DNA of 64,000 bases, taken from positions 310,001-374,000 of the forward strand of contig NZ_CP061170.1 in NCBI RefSeq assembly GCF_011751745.2, read 5' to 3'. This document shows, piece by piece, positions 34,571-43,732 of this stretch. Positions within the stretch are counted from its first letter, which is position 1. Each line of letters opens with the position of its first letter. The notes under the pieces were generated by a model. It had not been told where the DNA came from and searched no databases. It was given only the letters and a program-made list of their open reading frames with translations. Both the position numbers and the translations under genes were made by a program. Source of the stretch: Paramicrobacterium fandaimingii (lineage in GTDB: Bacteria > Actinomycetota > Actinomycetes > Actinomycetales > Microbacteriaceae).

Positions 34571-35542
34571 CTATGTGTCAGCGTCGAGAGCGGCTGCGGA
34601 GAACTGCTCGGCCTTTTGGCGTAGGCGTTGGAGCAGCTCGGGTGGCCCGTCGACGGTGTAGGGCAGGTGAGGTGGTATCCAGGTGAGTCCAGAGACGAAG
34701 GCGTCAATGCTTTCGGCCTCGACGGGCAGAATCGTTGTGTTGTCACCGGAGGCGACTGCATCGCGCGCCCACCACCCCAGCTCCTGGGTGACAATGGCAA
34801 GAGGCGCGGAAATGCGCAGTGTTGTCGAGAGTGACGTCGATCTGAAGCGCACGGAGTCTCGCACCAGCTGCTCCGACTCGCGCTCGTCGAGCGGTCGCGG
34901 ATCGAATCTCACGCGCGTCTGAAACAGGTTGGCGATTCGGTCGACACGGAAGGTGCGCCAGGCGTCGCGATCGCGATCCCAGGCGAGCAGATACCAACGC
35001 CGCGCGAGAGGCACGAGGCGGTGAGGTTCGGCTGATCGGGCGGACGTGCGGCCCGTGGCATCCGTGTAATCGAATCGAACGCGCTCGCTGTCACGGCAGC
35101 ATAGGGCAAGCAGGCCGAGGAGTTCTGCGGCGACCGGGGGACCCTGCTCTGGTGACGTCGTGGCGTGCGACTGCAGCGCTTCCACCCTTCGCCGCAGGTC
35201 GGCCGGGAGCACCTGCTCGATCTTTGCGAGTGCGCTCACTGTTGTGTGCTCGGCGCCCTGGAGGCCCGCGGTTGCCTGCGACCGCAGTCCGATGGCGATC
35301 GCGACTCCTTCGTCATCGCTCAGCAGCAGGGGCGGCAACCCGGTTCCCGCCTCGAGGCGGTAGCCGCCGATGGCTCCTCGCGTTGCGTCGATGCCGTACC
35401 CAAGGTCCCTGAGGCGCTCGACATCGCGGCGGAGCGTGCGACCGCTCACTCCGAGCCGCTCCGCGAGTTCGTGTGCGGACCAGTGCCGATGGCTCTGCAG
35501 AAGAGAAAGCAGCTCGAGGGTGCGCGATGTTGTTTCGGCCAT
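34571..35542 (-). CDS. HTH-WYL domain transcriptional regulator (YafY/PafC-like)
   Basis: A 323-residue regulator. An HTH_11 domain at about 5-60 (RTLELLSLLQSHRHWSAHELAERLGVSGRTLRRDVERLRDLGY) is followed by a WYL domain (about 140-225) with RWYLLAWDRDRDAWRTFRVDRI, and a WCX extension. WYL proteins bind nucleic-acid-like ligands or sense DNA damage. It is divergent from an ABC exporter operon with AGGACA-N5-TGTCCT in the gap, so it probably controls that exporter. Confidence 0.92.
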   Translation of the reverse strand: MAETTSRTLELLSLLQSHRHWSAHELAERLGVSGRTLRRDVERLRDLGYGIDATRGAIGGYRLEAGTGLPPLLLSDDEGVAIAIGLRSQATAGLQGAEHTTVSALAKIEQVLPADLRRRVEALQSHATTSPEQGPPVAAELLGLLALCCRDSERVRFDYTDATGRTSARSAEPHRLVPLARRWYLLAWDRDRDAWRTFRVDRIANLFQTRVRFDPRPLDERESEQLVRDSVRFRSTSLSTTLRISAPLAIVTQELGWWARDAVASGDNTTILPVEAESIDAFVSGLTWIPPHLPYTVDGPPELLQRLRQKAEQFSAAALDADT

Positions 35543-35563
35543 ATCTCCATTGTGCGCTCAATC

Positions 35564-35580
35564 AGGACAAGAAGTGTCCT
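35564..35580. promoter_or_regulatory. Operator in the WYL regulator/ABC exporter divergent promoter
   Basis: AGGACA (35564-35569) and TGTCCT (35575-35580) are a perfect 6-base inverted repeat with a 5-base spacer in the 61-base gap between the two divergent genes. A related AGGA half-site follows at about 35584. Probably bound by the WYL regulator. Confidence 0.65.
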
Positions 35581-35603
35581 ATTAGGAAAGCATCCTTGTC
35601 ATC

Positions 35604-36605
35604 ATGAGCACAGAGACAATGATCACCGCACGCGGACTCCGTAAGACCTTCACGGCGAAGGGAGGCCCCGTCGACGCCGTGCGAGGCATCGACCTCGACG
35701 TCGATTCGGGCGAGCTCGTCGCCTTTCTCGGGCCAAACGGAGCGGGCAAGTCCACGACACTCCGCATGCTGACGACGCTTCTGCCGCCAACGTCAGGCGA
35801 AGCCCAGGTCGCAGGCTATTCGATCGCGCGCGAGCCAGGGGAGGTGCGTCGACACATTGGCTACGTCGGCCAGCGTTCGTCGGCATCGAACAGTCAGCGC
35901 GTGCGTGACGAGCTGCGCAGTCAGGGTGCCTTTTACGGGCTCGGCCGTCACGAGACGCGCGATCTGGTGGAGGACCTGCTCGACTCACTTGAGCTCGCTT
36001 CTGTGGCAACGAGGCAGATTCAATCGCTCTCGGGCGGGCAGCGTCGTCGGCTGGATATCGCACTTGGCATCATCCATTCCCCTGCCCTGCTGTTTCTCGA
36101 TGAGCCATCCACGGGGCTCGACCCGCACAGCAGGGCGAACCTGTGGCAGCACATCCTCGAGCTGAGGGAGCGCACAGGCACCACGATCTTCCTGACGACG
36201 CACTACCTCGACGAAGCCGACCAGCTCGCCGAGCGCGTCATGGTAATGGACAACGGTGAGATCATCGCCGACGGCACAGCAACTGAACTCAAGCACGAGC
36301 TCGCGGGAGACACCGTGACTGTGGGGTTCCGCACTGTCGATGATGCACACGCGGCCGCGGCTCGGGTTGACGGTGTTCAGAATGGCACCGAGGTAACGAT
36401 CGCGAGTGATGCCGGAGAGCGCGCTGTGCCTCAGCTGCTGAGGCAGCTTGACTCGGCAAGCATCCTCGCTGTGAGTGCGGAATATCGCCGCCCCACTCTC
36501 GACGACGTCTTTCTCTCACTCACCGGTCGGAGTCTTCGCGAAGAGGGCGCCGCCCACAGCAAGGCTCCGGATGCCACGTCACAGACTGCCGTGCCGACTC
36601 CGTAA
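35604..36605 (+). CDS. ABC exporter ATP-binding protein (DrrA-like)
   Basis: A 333-residue ATPase of the daunorubicin-resistance DrrA type. Walker A GPNGAGKST is at about 47-55, the signature LSGGQRRRLDIAL at about 138, Walker B LLFLDEPSTGLDP at about 160, and the switch His in LTTHYLDEADQLAERV. The extra C-terminal region (after about 225; TVTVGFRTVDDAHAAA, RPTLDDVFLSLTG) is the family's regulatory domain. It is paired with the permease 69 bases downstream. Confidence 0.94.
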   Translation: MSTETMITARGLRKTFTAKGGPVDAVRGIDLDVDSGELVAFLGPNGAGKSTTLRMLTTLLPPTSGEAQVAGYSIAREPGEVRRHIGYVGQRSSASNSQRVRDELRSQGAFYGLGRHETRDLVEDLLDSLELASVATRQIQSLSGGQRRRLDIALGIIHSPALLFLDEPSTGLDPHSRANLWQHILELRERTGTTIFLTTHYLDEADQLAERVMVMDNGEIIADGTATELKHELAGDTVTVGFRTVDDAHAAAARVDGVQNGTEVTIASDAGERAVPQLLRQLDSASILAVSAEYRRPTLDDVFLSLTGRSLREEGAAHSKAPDATSQTAVPTP

Positions 36606-36674
36606 CTCGGCACACCGTTCCATCGAACAGAGCCATCACACCATCACACAGATCCACGACACAGGGGAGACCTC

Positions 36675-37475
36675 ATGTCCACAATGATTTCAACTCAGGA
36701 GCACGTCATCGCTTCGAAACTGACGGGGTTCGTCAGCGATGTCGCGAACGTTCTGTCGCGAGAACTGCGGCCAACGCTGCGCGACCCGTTCAGCCTCATC
36801 TTCAGCCTTGTGCAGCCACTGTTCTTTCTCGGGCTCTTCGGACCGCTGCTTGCCGCAACCACAGACGCTCCCGTCTCGCAGACTCTGCAATGGTTCGTCC
36901 CGGGCATCCTCGTCATGGTCGCCCTGTTCGGTACCGGCGTGACGGGGTCGAACCTGCTTGACGACATCATGGTGGGCTCGCATGAACGTACGCTCGTCGC
37001 TCCGCTTTCTCGCAGCGCGCTGCTCATTGGGCGCGCGCTTAAAGAAGTGGCACCGCTCATGGCGCAGGGGCTTATCGTCGTGCTCGTCTCACTGCCGTTC
37101 GGGTTCACGATCAGCGTGCCGGGGCTGGTGATCGGCCTGCTGGTGCTCGCGGTGTTCGGCGTTGGGTTCGGCGCGCTGAGCTACAGTCTTGCGCTTGCCG
37201 TCGAGGGCCGCGAGTGGATGTTCTGGGTTGTGCATCAGACCGTGCTGTTTCCGCTGCTCATTCTGTCTGGCATGCTGCTGCCCATCGACGATGGCCCCGG
37301 CTGGATGAAAATCGCCGCGGCCGTCAATCCGATCGGTTACGTCGTGGAGGCAGAGCGCGCTCTCTTCGCTGGAGACCTGGCGTCGCCCGCGGTGCTGGGA
37401 GGCGTGATCGCGGCGCTCGCCATTGCGGTTGTCGGGCTCGTCGTTGGAACCCGGGGGATGCGTCGCGCCCGCTGA
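36675..37475 (+). CDS. ABC-2 family exporter permease (DrrB-like)
   Basis: A 266-residue membrane protein with six predicted helices. It has the DrrB-type opening RELRPTLRDPFSLIFSLVQPLFFLGLFGPLL and the conserved LDDIMVGSHERTLVAPLSRSALLIGRALKE cytosolic segment. It is the membrane partner of the 35604 ATPase and most likely exports a hydrophobic compound. Its stop is 4 bases from the convergent VOC gene. Confidence 0.92.
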   Translation: MSTMISTQEHVIASKLTGFVSDVANVLSRELRPTLRDPFSLIFSLVQPLFFLGLFGPLLAATTDAPVSQTLQWFVPGILVMVALFGTGVTGSNLLDDIMVGSHERTLVAPLSRSALLIGRALKEVAPLMAQGLIVVLVSLPFGFTISVPGLVIGLLVLAVFGVGFGALSYSLALAVEGREWMFWVVHQTVLFPLLILSGMLLPIDDGPGWMKIAAAVNPIGYVVEAERALFAGDLASPAVLGGVIAALAIAVVGLVVGTRGMRRAR

Positions 37476-37479
37476 CCAC

Positions 37480-37917
37480 TCAGCCGGGCTCGGTGAGCAG
37501 CACAGTGCCGTCGTCGGCGACGCTCCAGAACGGGTTGTGCGCGATCTCCCACATGAGCCCATTGGGGTCGATGACGTGAGCGTGGAAGACTCCTCCGAAC
37601 GCGCCGTCTTGTGGCGGCTTCGACACGGTGCCGCCCGCCGCTGCTAAGTGCGCAACGGTCGATTCGACGTCGCCGCGTGACGCCGTGTTGTGGGCGAGCG
37701 TGACACCGGCCACGACCGGAGCGGCGGGCAGACCGGCATCCTCGGCGAATTTCGCGGCATCGAAGAAGCTCAGAACCGTGCCGGCAGCCACCTGGTAGAA
37801 GATGATCTCGCCAGGCACATCGAGCAGCGATGCCCACGTCGCGCCGGCCTCATAGAACCGGCGGGTCGCATCGAGGTCGCGCGATGCGATTGTGATGAAA
37901 TGCACGTTCTGCTCCAT
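37480..37917 (-). CDS. VOC superfamily protein
   Basis: A 145-residue glyoxalase/bleomycin-resistance-type protein: MEQNVHFITIASRDLDATRRFYEAG at the N-terminus, VAGVTLAHNTASRGDVESTVAHLAAAGG in the middle, and HAHVIDPNGLMWEIAHNP near the end with the metal-ligand Glu (WEIAHNP). Substrate unknown. It is on the minus strand with another VOC gene 45 bases upstream, though the gene before it starts its own promoter region. Confidence 0.88.
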   Translation of the reverse strand: MEQNVHFITIASRDLDATRRFYEAGATWASLLDVPGEIIFYQVAAGTVLSFFDAAKFAEDAGLPAAPVVAGVTLAHNTASRGDVESTVAHLAAAGGTVSKPPQDGAFGGVFHAHVIDPNGLMWEIAHNPFWSVADDGTVLLTEPG

Positions 37918-37962
37918 GCCCAGAGCGTAGCGCGTCCCATGACATCGCCAGATTCGGCTCGG

Positions 37963-38316
37963 TTACGGCGCTCGGTTCGAAAGCACGCAGAACTCGTTGC
38001 CTTCCGGGTCGAGAAGAACAACCCAGGGTTCGTTACCCGTCTGACCGACGTCGGCGTGCCTGGCGCCGTGTGCGAGCAGACGCTCGACCTCGGCATCCTG
38101 ATCATCAGGGCGAAAGTCGAGGTGGAGTCGATTCTTCACCTGCTTCGCGCTGGGGTCGTTTCCAAACAGAAGGCCCGGAAGTCGGTCTTCGCTCGGTCGA
38201 ATCTCTACGCCGTCTTCATCATCGACGATCACCCAGCCGAGGGCCTCAGCCCACCAGCGACCCAGCATCTGAGGGTCACGAGTGTCAACGATGACCTGTT
38301 CCCATTCCAATGTCAT
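37963..38316 (-). CDS. VOC superfamily protein
   Basis: A 117-residue VOC protein starting MTLEWEQVIVDTRDPQMLGRWWAEAL, with LHLDFRPDDQDAEVERLLAHGA and VVLLDPEGNEFCVL at the C-terminus, the usual glyoxalase-like_dom pattern. The start at 38316 is chosen as the first ATG that precedes the conserved first strand. It is possibly co-transcribed with the downstream VOC gene at 37480. Confidence 0.85.
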   Translation of the reverse strand: MTLEWEQVIVDTRDPQMLGRWWAEALGWVIVDDEDGVEIRPSEDRLPGLLFGNDPSAKQVKNRLHLDFRPDDQDAEVERLLAHGARHADVGQTGNEPWVVLLDPEGNEFCVLSNRAP

Positions 38317-38430
38317 GCGGCAAGGATAGTTGTGCGACGCCTCAACGTCACGTTCGGAGGCGAGGCTGAGCCTTGTCGAACGGCGACAGCCGATCGGTGC
38401 CGTTTGAGGGCATCCCGCTAGTCTCGCGTG

Positions 38431-38994
38431 ATGCACATGATTCTGCGCACAATGCTGGTTCTCTCTCGCGCTCGTCGTGGCGTGCGTCGCAAGGGTGCCG
38501 TCGACCCCTACTCGGTTGGCCGCTTGGCGTTACGCGTACTGCCGAGCGATCTCGACATCTTGAACCATGTGAACAACGGCGTGTACTTCTCGCTCTTCGA
38601 TCTGGGTCGCTTCGATCTGCTGATGCGCAGCGGCCTCTGGACGTCGATAACCGAACGCGGCTGGTATCCCGTTGTGGCGAGTGAGACCATCACCTTTCGC
38701 AAGTCGCTCACGCTCTGGCAGCGCTTCACCGTCGAGACCCGCATTCTCGGCTTTGACGACAGGGCATTCTATCTGGAGCACCGCGCTGTGGTGAAGGGCG
38801 AGATCTACACGCAGGCCTTCATCCGGGCACGTTTTCTCAAGAAGTCAGGCGGAACGGTCTCGGTCACCGAGTTGCTTGACGCGATTGGGCACGACAACGA
38901 CCGCGATCTCACCGTGCCGAAGTGGCTCGTGCGATGGGGAAAGGACGCCGTCTTGCCGTCGACGCGGCAGCCGGCCCCGAGCGTCTGGGAGTGA
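38431..38994 (+). CDS. Thioesterase family protein (hot-dog fold, THEM6-like)
   Basis: A 187-residue 4HBT-like hot-dog protein. The active-site region is DLDILNHVNNGVYFSLFDLGRFDLL (about 41-65), followed by YPVVASETITFRKSLTLWQRFTVETRILG. It resembles the THEM6/acyl-CoA-thioesterase-like group of actinobacteria. Probably hydrolyses an acyl-CoA or acyl-ACP. ATG 38431 is preferred over the adjacent GTG 38428. Confidence 0.85.
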   Translation: MHMILRTMLVLSRARRGVRRKGAVDPYSVGRLALRVLPSDLDILNHVNNGVYFSLFDLGRFDLLMRSGLWTSITERGWYPVVASETITFRKSLTLWQRFTVETRILGFDDRAFYLEHRAVVKGEIYTQAFIRARFLKKSGGTVSVTELLDAIGHDNDRDLTVPKWLVRWGKDAVLPSTRQPAPSVWE

Positions 38995-39011
38995 TGCAGG
39001 CGGCCCGTGCG

Positions 39012-40406
39012 TCAGTGAAGGCCGTGCACGCGATGGGCGGGATCAACGCGCCCGCGAACCGCGCTCAACTGCGACGCGTCGTCTGGAGTCCAAGCGAGAT
39101 CTGCCAGCTCGTCGAGGGGTGTCTCGCCGAGAAAATTCACGGGAGTCTGGGCAGCGATCTGGGGAGCGATGGTTTCCAAGAACGACGCTGCTGCTGAGGC
39201 GAAGACCTCGTCTTGTGCAAATGGCGAGATGCCGAGCGCGCTGAATAGGTACTCGCCATCACGACCTCCGGCAGCAGTGTCCGGAGCGACACGAGTGCTG
39301 CCGATATGGCGAAGTTCGGCGGCGGTGAGCGGTGTCGAGGCCTGGGTGCCGAATGCCGAAATGAACGACTCGATGGTGTCGTCGTCGAGCGCGGTAACTG
39401 AGTGGCCCTGCGACCAGGCGTGCATGGGTGACGGATCTTCCGGATCATTGTGGATGTTGCCGACGTCAACGAGAGCCATCGGTCCAACCTCGTCAGACAT
39501 CGCTGGTGCCGCGTCGCGGAGCGGTGCGACGATGGCCTCTCCCTCGGCTTCGGCCTCGAGAATGGCGACGCGAATGCTCAGGACAGTTGTGCCGCGCATG
39601 GGCGGAGGAACTTGCTCGACATCGGGAAACCGCATGATGGCAGCCGAGCTGGTGACGGTGTCTGGCACGTCGTGCGTCCAGTGCGACCACGCGCGCAGCA
39701 CATCGTCGACGTACTCGGCGGCGAACGTGAGGCTGCCTGCGTAAAGCTCTGGAATCTCGGCGAGCTCGATCGTCACCTCGGTGACGACGCCAAAACCTGA
39801 CTTCCCACCGCGAAGTGCCCAGAACAAGTCGGCGTTCTCGGTATCGGATGCTGTGACCAGCTCGCCCGCTCCCGTGACGATGCGCATGCTGCGCACCCAA
39901 TCTGAGCCGAAGCCGAGGCTGCGAGAGAGCGGTCCGACCCCTCCGCCGAGCAGAAAGCCGACAACGCCCACCCCCGGTGCCGACCCCGTGATCGGAGCAA
40001 GCCCGTGTGGTGCGGCAGCGTCGACGACGGGGCGCCAGCGCAGGCCGGCGCCGATGGACGCCGTGCGCAAACTCGGATCAATGCGAAGCCCGTCGAGCCG
40101 TCGTGTCGAGATGAGCAAACCGTCGGTGATCGTTTCATGGGTTCCATGGCCGGTGGCTTGCACGTGAATCGTGAGGTCGTGTGTGTCGGCGAAGCGCACG
40201 GCTTCGATGACGTCTGCTTCGGTCTCGACAGCGACGGCAATGTCGGGTGAATGTTCGAGAAAGAGAAACTGCCCACGTGTTTCGTCGGCCAGTTGTGGGT
40301 CGTCCCGAAGTACGACGCCTCCCGAGATGCGGTCGGAGAGCGCAGCAGCATCCTGCAAAAACTGAGAAGAAGTCATATCTGGGAGCGTAGGGGCAGTCTC
40401 CGACAT
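39012..40406 (-). CDS. FAD-binding oxidoreductase, berberine-bridge-enzyme-like (PCMH type)
   Basis: A 464-residue flavoprotein with a PCMH FAD-binding domain at about 50-215 (AVETEADVIEAVRFADTHDL; TGHGTHETITDG; GFLLGGGVGPLSRSLGFGSDWV) and a substrate domain plus C-terminal BBE-like segment. The motif GHGTH replaces the usual GGHS region where the FAD-linking His sits, so covalent attachment is uncertain. Likely oxidises an alcohol or sugar-like substrate; unknown. It ends 17 bases from the convergent thioesterase gene. Confidence 0.87.
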   Translation of the reverse strand: MSETAPTLPDMTSSQFLQDAAALSDRISGGVVLRDDPQLADETRGQFLFLEHSPDIAVAVETEADVIEAVRFADTHDLTIHVQATGHGTHETITDGLLISTRRLDGLRIDPSLRTASIGAGLRWRPVVDAAAPHGLAPITGSAPGVGVVGFLLGGGVGPLSRSLGFGSDWVRSMRIVTGAGELVTASDTENADLFWALRGGKSGFGVVTEVTIELAEIPELYAGSLTFAAEYVDDVLRAWSHWTHDVPDTVTSSAAIMRFPDVEQVPPPMRGTTVLSIRVAILEAEAEGEAIVAPLRDAAPAMSDEVGPMALVDVGNIHNDPEDPSPMHAWSQGHSVTALDDDTIESFISAFGTQASTPLTAAELRHIGSTRVAPDTAAGGRDGEYLFSALGISPFAQDEVFASAAASFLETIAPQIAAQTPVNFLGETPLDELADLAWTPDDASQLSAVRGRVDPAHRVHGLH

Positions 40407-40770
40407 GGCCGCGGATCCTCAGCAGATGCGAAGAATTCCACGACGCAGTGGAGCACGTGAGCTGAAATGTGGGGGTCCTTTCTCGGGCGGCATCGAGTAC
40501 GTGGGCAACGCTCAGAGCCCGATCAACGTTGACTACTCGGTGCGGTCTATCCGGCTTCGGCTTCTTCATGCATCAACGTCAGCACACACCGCCGACACCA
40601 ATTCGAAGAAAGCACATATGTGGATAGCCAGCATTCAAACAGATGTACCCCCATAAACTGTGGATGACTTCCACAAAATTTTGGGTCGCTGAAGGGAGTG
40701 ATCGTGCGGATTCTACGGGGCAGGGGAGCGCTGGGGGAGGAATGTCTGGGGCCACACGTAGGGTGCTTGC
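40407..40770. other. 364-base intergenic stretch without a supported gene
   Basis: The gap between the divergent flavoprotein and glycosylase genes contains three inverted repeats: CACATATGTG (40613-40622), TGTGGA-N5-TCCACA (40659-40675) and CAAAATTTTG (40674-40683), all in an AT-richer patch at 40600-40690. They mark a probable promoter/operator region for the 40771 gene or the flavoprotein. A plus-strand frame at 40405-40656 has no coding character and I leave it out. Confidence 0.5.
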
Positions 40771-41790
40771 ATGACGATCATTCAGTCTGAGTCACGTGAC
40801 ATCGATGCGCGGGGATCACTGCCTGTGCTGCGCACCGTTGCCGATGCGCTCGGCGATGTGTCAGACGCCGATCACCGTGACGTGGAGCCCGTGTCGACGG
40901 TGTATCGTCCCCGGCATCCGCTCGACGTTCGAGAGACGCTCTCGATGCTTGCACGCGGGGCAGACGGGCCCTGCTATCGCGGCACCGCAGACGGCGCCTG
41001 GGCGACGTTCCGTTCGCCCAAGGGGCCAGCGACGCTGCGCATCAGCGCGCGCGGTGACGACGTGCATGCCACGGCCTGGGGCGAGGGCGCGGCATGGGCG
41101 ATCGATGGCTTGCCTCAGCTGCTTGGCTCCGACGACGACTGGAGCGACCTCGATGTTTCGTCGAGCCCGCTGCTCACCGAGGTGCTGCGGCGCAACCCGG
41201 GTGTTCGGCTTGGCCGCAATCGGCGCGTGTTCGAGATGCTCGTGCCCTCGATCATCGAGCAGAAGGTGACGTGTACAGAGGCATGGCGTTCGTGGCGCCT
41301 GCTCGTGCGCAGACACGGCACACCGGCGCCGGGCCCGGTACCCGAGGGAATGTGGGTTGCACCGGATGCTTCGGCCTGGCGACGCATTCCGAGCTGGGAG
41401 TGGCACGCGGTCGGCGTCGGGCCGCAGCGCGCGCAGACGGTCGTGCGCACGAGCCGCGTCGCCGATGCGCTCGAACGTACACTCGGCGAGAGTGCGGCGA
41501 CAGCATCCACTCGCCTGCAGAGCCTTCCGGGCATCGGCGCCTGGACGGCCGCCGAGGTGACAGCACGCTCACATGGTGACCCGGATGCCGTCAGCGTCGG
41601 CGATTTTCACCTCGCTGCCTCGGTGGGCAGCGCCCTCGTGGGCGAGCCCGTCGACGACGACGCCATGCTCGAACTGCTCGAGCCCTGGGCCGGCCAACGG
41701 CAACGGGTGCTGAGGCTCATCGCGCTCAGCGGCATCCGAAAACCTCGACGTGGTCCGCGCATCACGCGGCAAGATCACCGCTGGCACTGA
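40771..41790 (+). CDS. AlkA-like DNA-3-methyladenine glycosylase family protein
   Basis: A 339-residue protein with an AlkA-type N-terminal domain and a HhH-GPD glycosylase core. The helix-hairpin-helix is LQSLPGIGAWTAAEVTARSHG and the catalytic Asp probably lies in DPDAVSVGDFHLA (about 270-282); EQKVTCTEAWRSWRLLVRRHG is the lead helix of the core. It would remove alkylated bases in base-excision repair. It is longer than single-domain HhH glycosylases, as expected with the AlkA N-domain. Confidence 0.88.
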   Translation: MTIIQSESRDIDARGSLPVLRTVADALGDVSDADHRDVEPVSTVYRPRHPLDVRETLSMLARGADGPCYRGTADGAWATFRSPKGPATLRISARGDDVHATAWGEGAAWAIDGLPQLLGSDDDWSDLDVSSSPLLTEVLRRNPGVRLGRNRRVFEMLVPSIIEQKVTCTEAWRSWRLLVRRHGTPAPGPVPEGMWVAPDASAWRRIPSWEWHAVGVGPQRAQTVVRTSRVADALERTLGESAATASTRLQSLPGIGAWTAAEVTARSHGDPDAVSVGDFHLAASVGSALVGEPVDDDAMLELLEPWAGQRQRVLRLIALSGIRKPRRGPRITRQDHRWH

Positions 41791-41814
41791 GCCTGGGCTG
41801 AGCGTTCGGCGCGG

Positions 41815-42741
41815 CTAGCGCTCTCGGCGCCGCACGAGGCGCTCGTGGCCGCTCTCTTCGAGCTCGGTGATGTTGTCGCGCGACTTCAGAAAGTCGTTGA
41901 ACGAACGGTAGCCGAGTGCCTTTTCGCTGAATGACGGATCCATGCGGCGCATGTGCGTCTTCACCGCAGAGGTGTGCAGCCACTCGTCTGCCCCGCTTTT
42001 GTCATGGCCGAGTCTGAGCGCGCGTTCGAGCAGCCGTGTTGCGCCGTCTTGATCATCGGGATCGGCCGAGTCATCGGTTGCGCTGACGGCGTCTTGCTGC
42101 TCCTCGGGCCGATCGGCTGGCGTCGACGCCTTCGTCTTGCGCGACGCCTTGGCCTTCGGCGCCGGCGCTTCGACCGGCGTCACACCAGCCAGCGACTCGT
42201 ACGACTCGAACTCGTCGCACGCCGCCGCCAGCGATCTCGCGGTTGAACCGGCAACGCCGACACCCACAACGTAGCGCCCGAGCCGTTTGCAGCGCTGCGC
42301 GAGCGGAACATAGTCAGAATCGCCGCCGACGATCACGACGTGCGTGAGGTCGGGCAGTCGGAACATGTCTTCAACGGCGTCGACAGCAAGGCGAATGTCC
42401 GCGCCGTTCTTCGCGTAGGCCGCGGCAGGGAAGAGCTGCACGAGATCGACAGCGCGCGCGACAAGCTGCGACCGATACTCGGCGTTGACGCGCGACGACC
42501 AGTCGGCGTACGCACGGGTCAGCACGAGGGTGCCAAAGGATGCCGCGAAGTCGATGATCGCGCCGACTTCGATCATTGCCTGGTTCAGCCGTTCGATGAC
42601 GATCGGGTCATCGGGATTGTCTGTGATCTTCTGACGATCTTTCCCGTAGGAATTGCGCCCGTGCACTCGGTCGTACCAAGAGATCACGATGTTGTCGAAA
42701 TCGAGATAGACGGCGACGCGGGGGTCTTGAGCTTCAACCAT
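41815..42741 (-). CDS. NYN domain ribonuclease-like protein with LOTUS/OST-HTH tail
   Basis: A 308-residue protein. A PIN-like NYN domain (about 8-170) carries the acidic metal-binding residues in AVYLDFDNIVISW (Asp14, Asp16), the central NGADIRLAVDA and VIVGGDSDYVPLAQRCKRLG. A charged low-complexity linker (about 190-240) leads to a C-terminal OST-HTH/LOTUS-like domain (about 240-300; DPSFSEKALGYRSFNDFLKS). By family it should be an RNA-processing or RNA-decay nuclease. Monocistronic. Confidence 0.9.
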   Translation of the reverse strand: MVEAQDPRVAVYLDFDNIVISWYDRVHGRNSYGKDRQKITDNPDDPIVIERLNQAMIEVGAIIDFAASFGTLVLTRAYADWSSRVNAEYRSQLVARAVDLVQLFPAAAYAKNGADIRLAVDAVEDMFRLPDLTHVVIVGGDSDYVPLAQRCKRLGRYVVGVGVAGSTARSLAAACDEFESYESLAGVTPVEAPAPKAKASRKTKASTPADRPEEQQDAVSATDDSADPDDQDGATRLLERALRLGHDKSGADEWLHTSAVKTHMRRMDPSFSEKALGYRSFNDFLKSRDNITELEESGHERLVRRRER

Positions 42742-42789
42742 GGTGCTCCTCTGCGGGTTCGTGCCTTCTGCGGTTCAGTCTCGCACGGT

Positions 42790-43662
42790 TCAGAACTCGT
42801 CTCCCGCCGCGTGCCGAATGATCTCCACAAGCTCGTCTGGCCTTTCGAGCGGAACGATATGGCCGCTCGACGGCAGCAGCTCTGCGTGCAGTTCGTTCGC
42901 GATGGGCTCGAGCTGACGCCGCGTCGCATCGCCAACGACCGAACCGCCGACGGTCGTCACGGGAACGGTGAGACGCGCATTTTCCGCGAGACGAGCGATC
43001 TGACGGTTTGTCTGCGGCATCGAACGGTAGTACTCAAATCCGCAGCGCAGCGAATTCTCGTCTGCGTAGCTGTCGAGGATCGCCGATCGCGTTCTCTCAT
43101 CGAACGCGTCTGCAGACGTGACGCCAGCTCGAAGGAAGAAGTCGATGTACTCGCGTTCGTGACCGGCAAGCACGCGCTCGGCGAAGCCGGGAATGGCGTG
43201 GAATGCAAACCACCACGGCGGCCCGTTCGCGAGAAAGTCCTCGGCGCCCGGCAGGGTGCCAACGAGCGCTTCGCTCAGAATCAGATGCGAGACGCGACCA
43301 GGATGCTCCATGGCAAGGGTGAATGCCGGCGGCACCCCAGCATCGATGGCAACGACCATCGCGGTGTCGATGTCGGCAGCGTCAAGCACGGCACGAAGAT
43401 CTGCGGCGACTGACTGGGCGTCGTAGCCGCACTCGGCTCGCTCGCTGCGGCCGAGGCCGCGAAGATCGGGCGCGATGACGTGATGACGCGCGCTGAGCGT
43501 CGACATCACCGGCATCCACATCTGCCACGTGTGCGGAAACCCGTGCACGAAGAGAATGGGTGACCCAACGCCCGCTGTGGCCACATTGAGTCTCACTCCA
43601 TTTGCCGTGACAGCCGATTCAGTGATGCCTTCCCAGATGTCTGTTGTTGGTGCGAGTGCCAT
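42790..43662 (-). CDS. Alpha/beta hydrolase with Asp nucleophile
   Basis: A 290-residue enzyme of the epoxide hydrolase/dehalogenase branch: FVHGFPHTWQMW (38-49), APDLRGLGRSER, a nucleophile elbow VAIDAGVPPAF with Asp107, and a C-terminal His in SSGHIVPLERPDELV. Cap-domain residues include two Tyr in HEREYIDFF and FEYYRSMPQ, as epoxide hydrolases use for ring opening. It is divergent from an HxlR regulator, which probably controls it. Confidence 0.88.
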   Translation of the reverse strand: MALAPTTDIWEGITESAVTANGVRLNVATAGVGSPILFVHGFPHTWQMWMPVMSTLSARHHVIAPDLRGLGRSERAECGYDAQSVAADLRAVLDAADIDTAMVVAIDAGVPPAFTLAMEHPGRVSHLILSEALVGTLPGAEDFLANGPPWWFAFHAIPGFAERVLAGHEREYIDFFLRAGVTSADAFDERTRSAILDSYADENSLRCGFEYYRSMPQTNRQIARLAENARLTVPVTTVGGSVVGDATRRQLEPIANELHAELLPSSGHIVPLERPDELVEIIRHAAGDEF

Positions 43663-43669
43663 ATCTCTC

Positions 43670-43718
43670 CTCAGTAACCGATGGTAAGTTCCTCAGCGTA
43701 GGGATGTTCATTACTAAG
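43670..43718. promoter_or_regulatory. Operator-like repeats in the hydrolase/HxlR promoter
   Basis: CTCAGTAA (43670-43677) and TTACTAAG (43711-43718) form a 7-of-8 inverted repeat across the 70-base divergent gap. The 12-mer GTAACCGATGGT occurs here at 43674-43685 and again inside the hxlR 5' coding region at 43757-43768. Either set could be HxlR sites; the evidence is weak. Confidence 0.35.
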
Positions 43719-43732
43719 CGGAAGGACGCACT

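Noticed and set aside
40405..40656. An 83-codon plus-strand frame in the gap before the AlkA-like gene
   Set aside because: No conserved motif, poor codon use and overlap with the flavoprotein start; treated as non-coding.
40655..40685. DnaA-box-like CTGTGGATGA and TTCCACA sequences
   Set aside because: Only loose matches to the DnaA box, with no dnaA/dnaN nearby and no cluster; more likely an operator than an origin.
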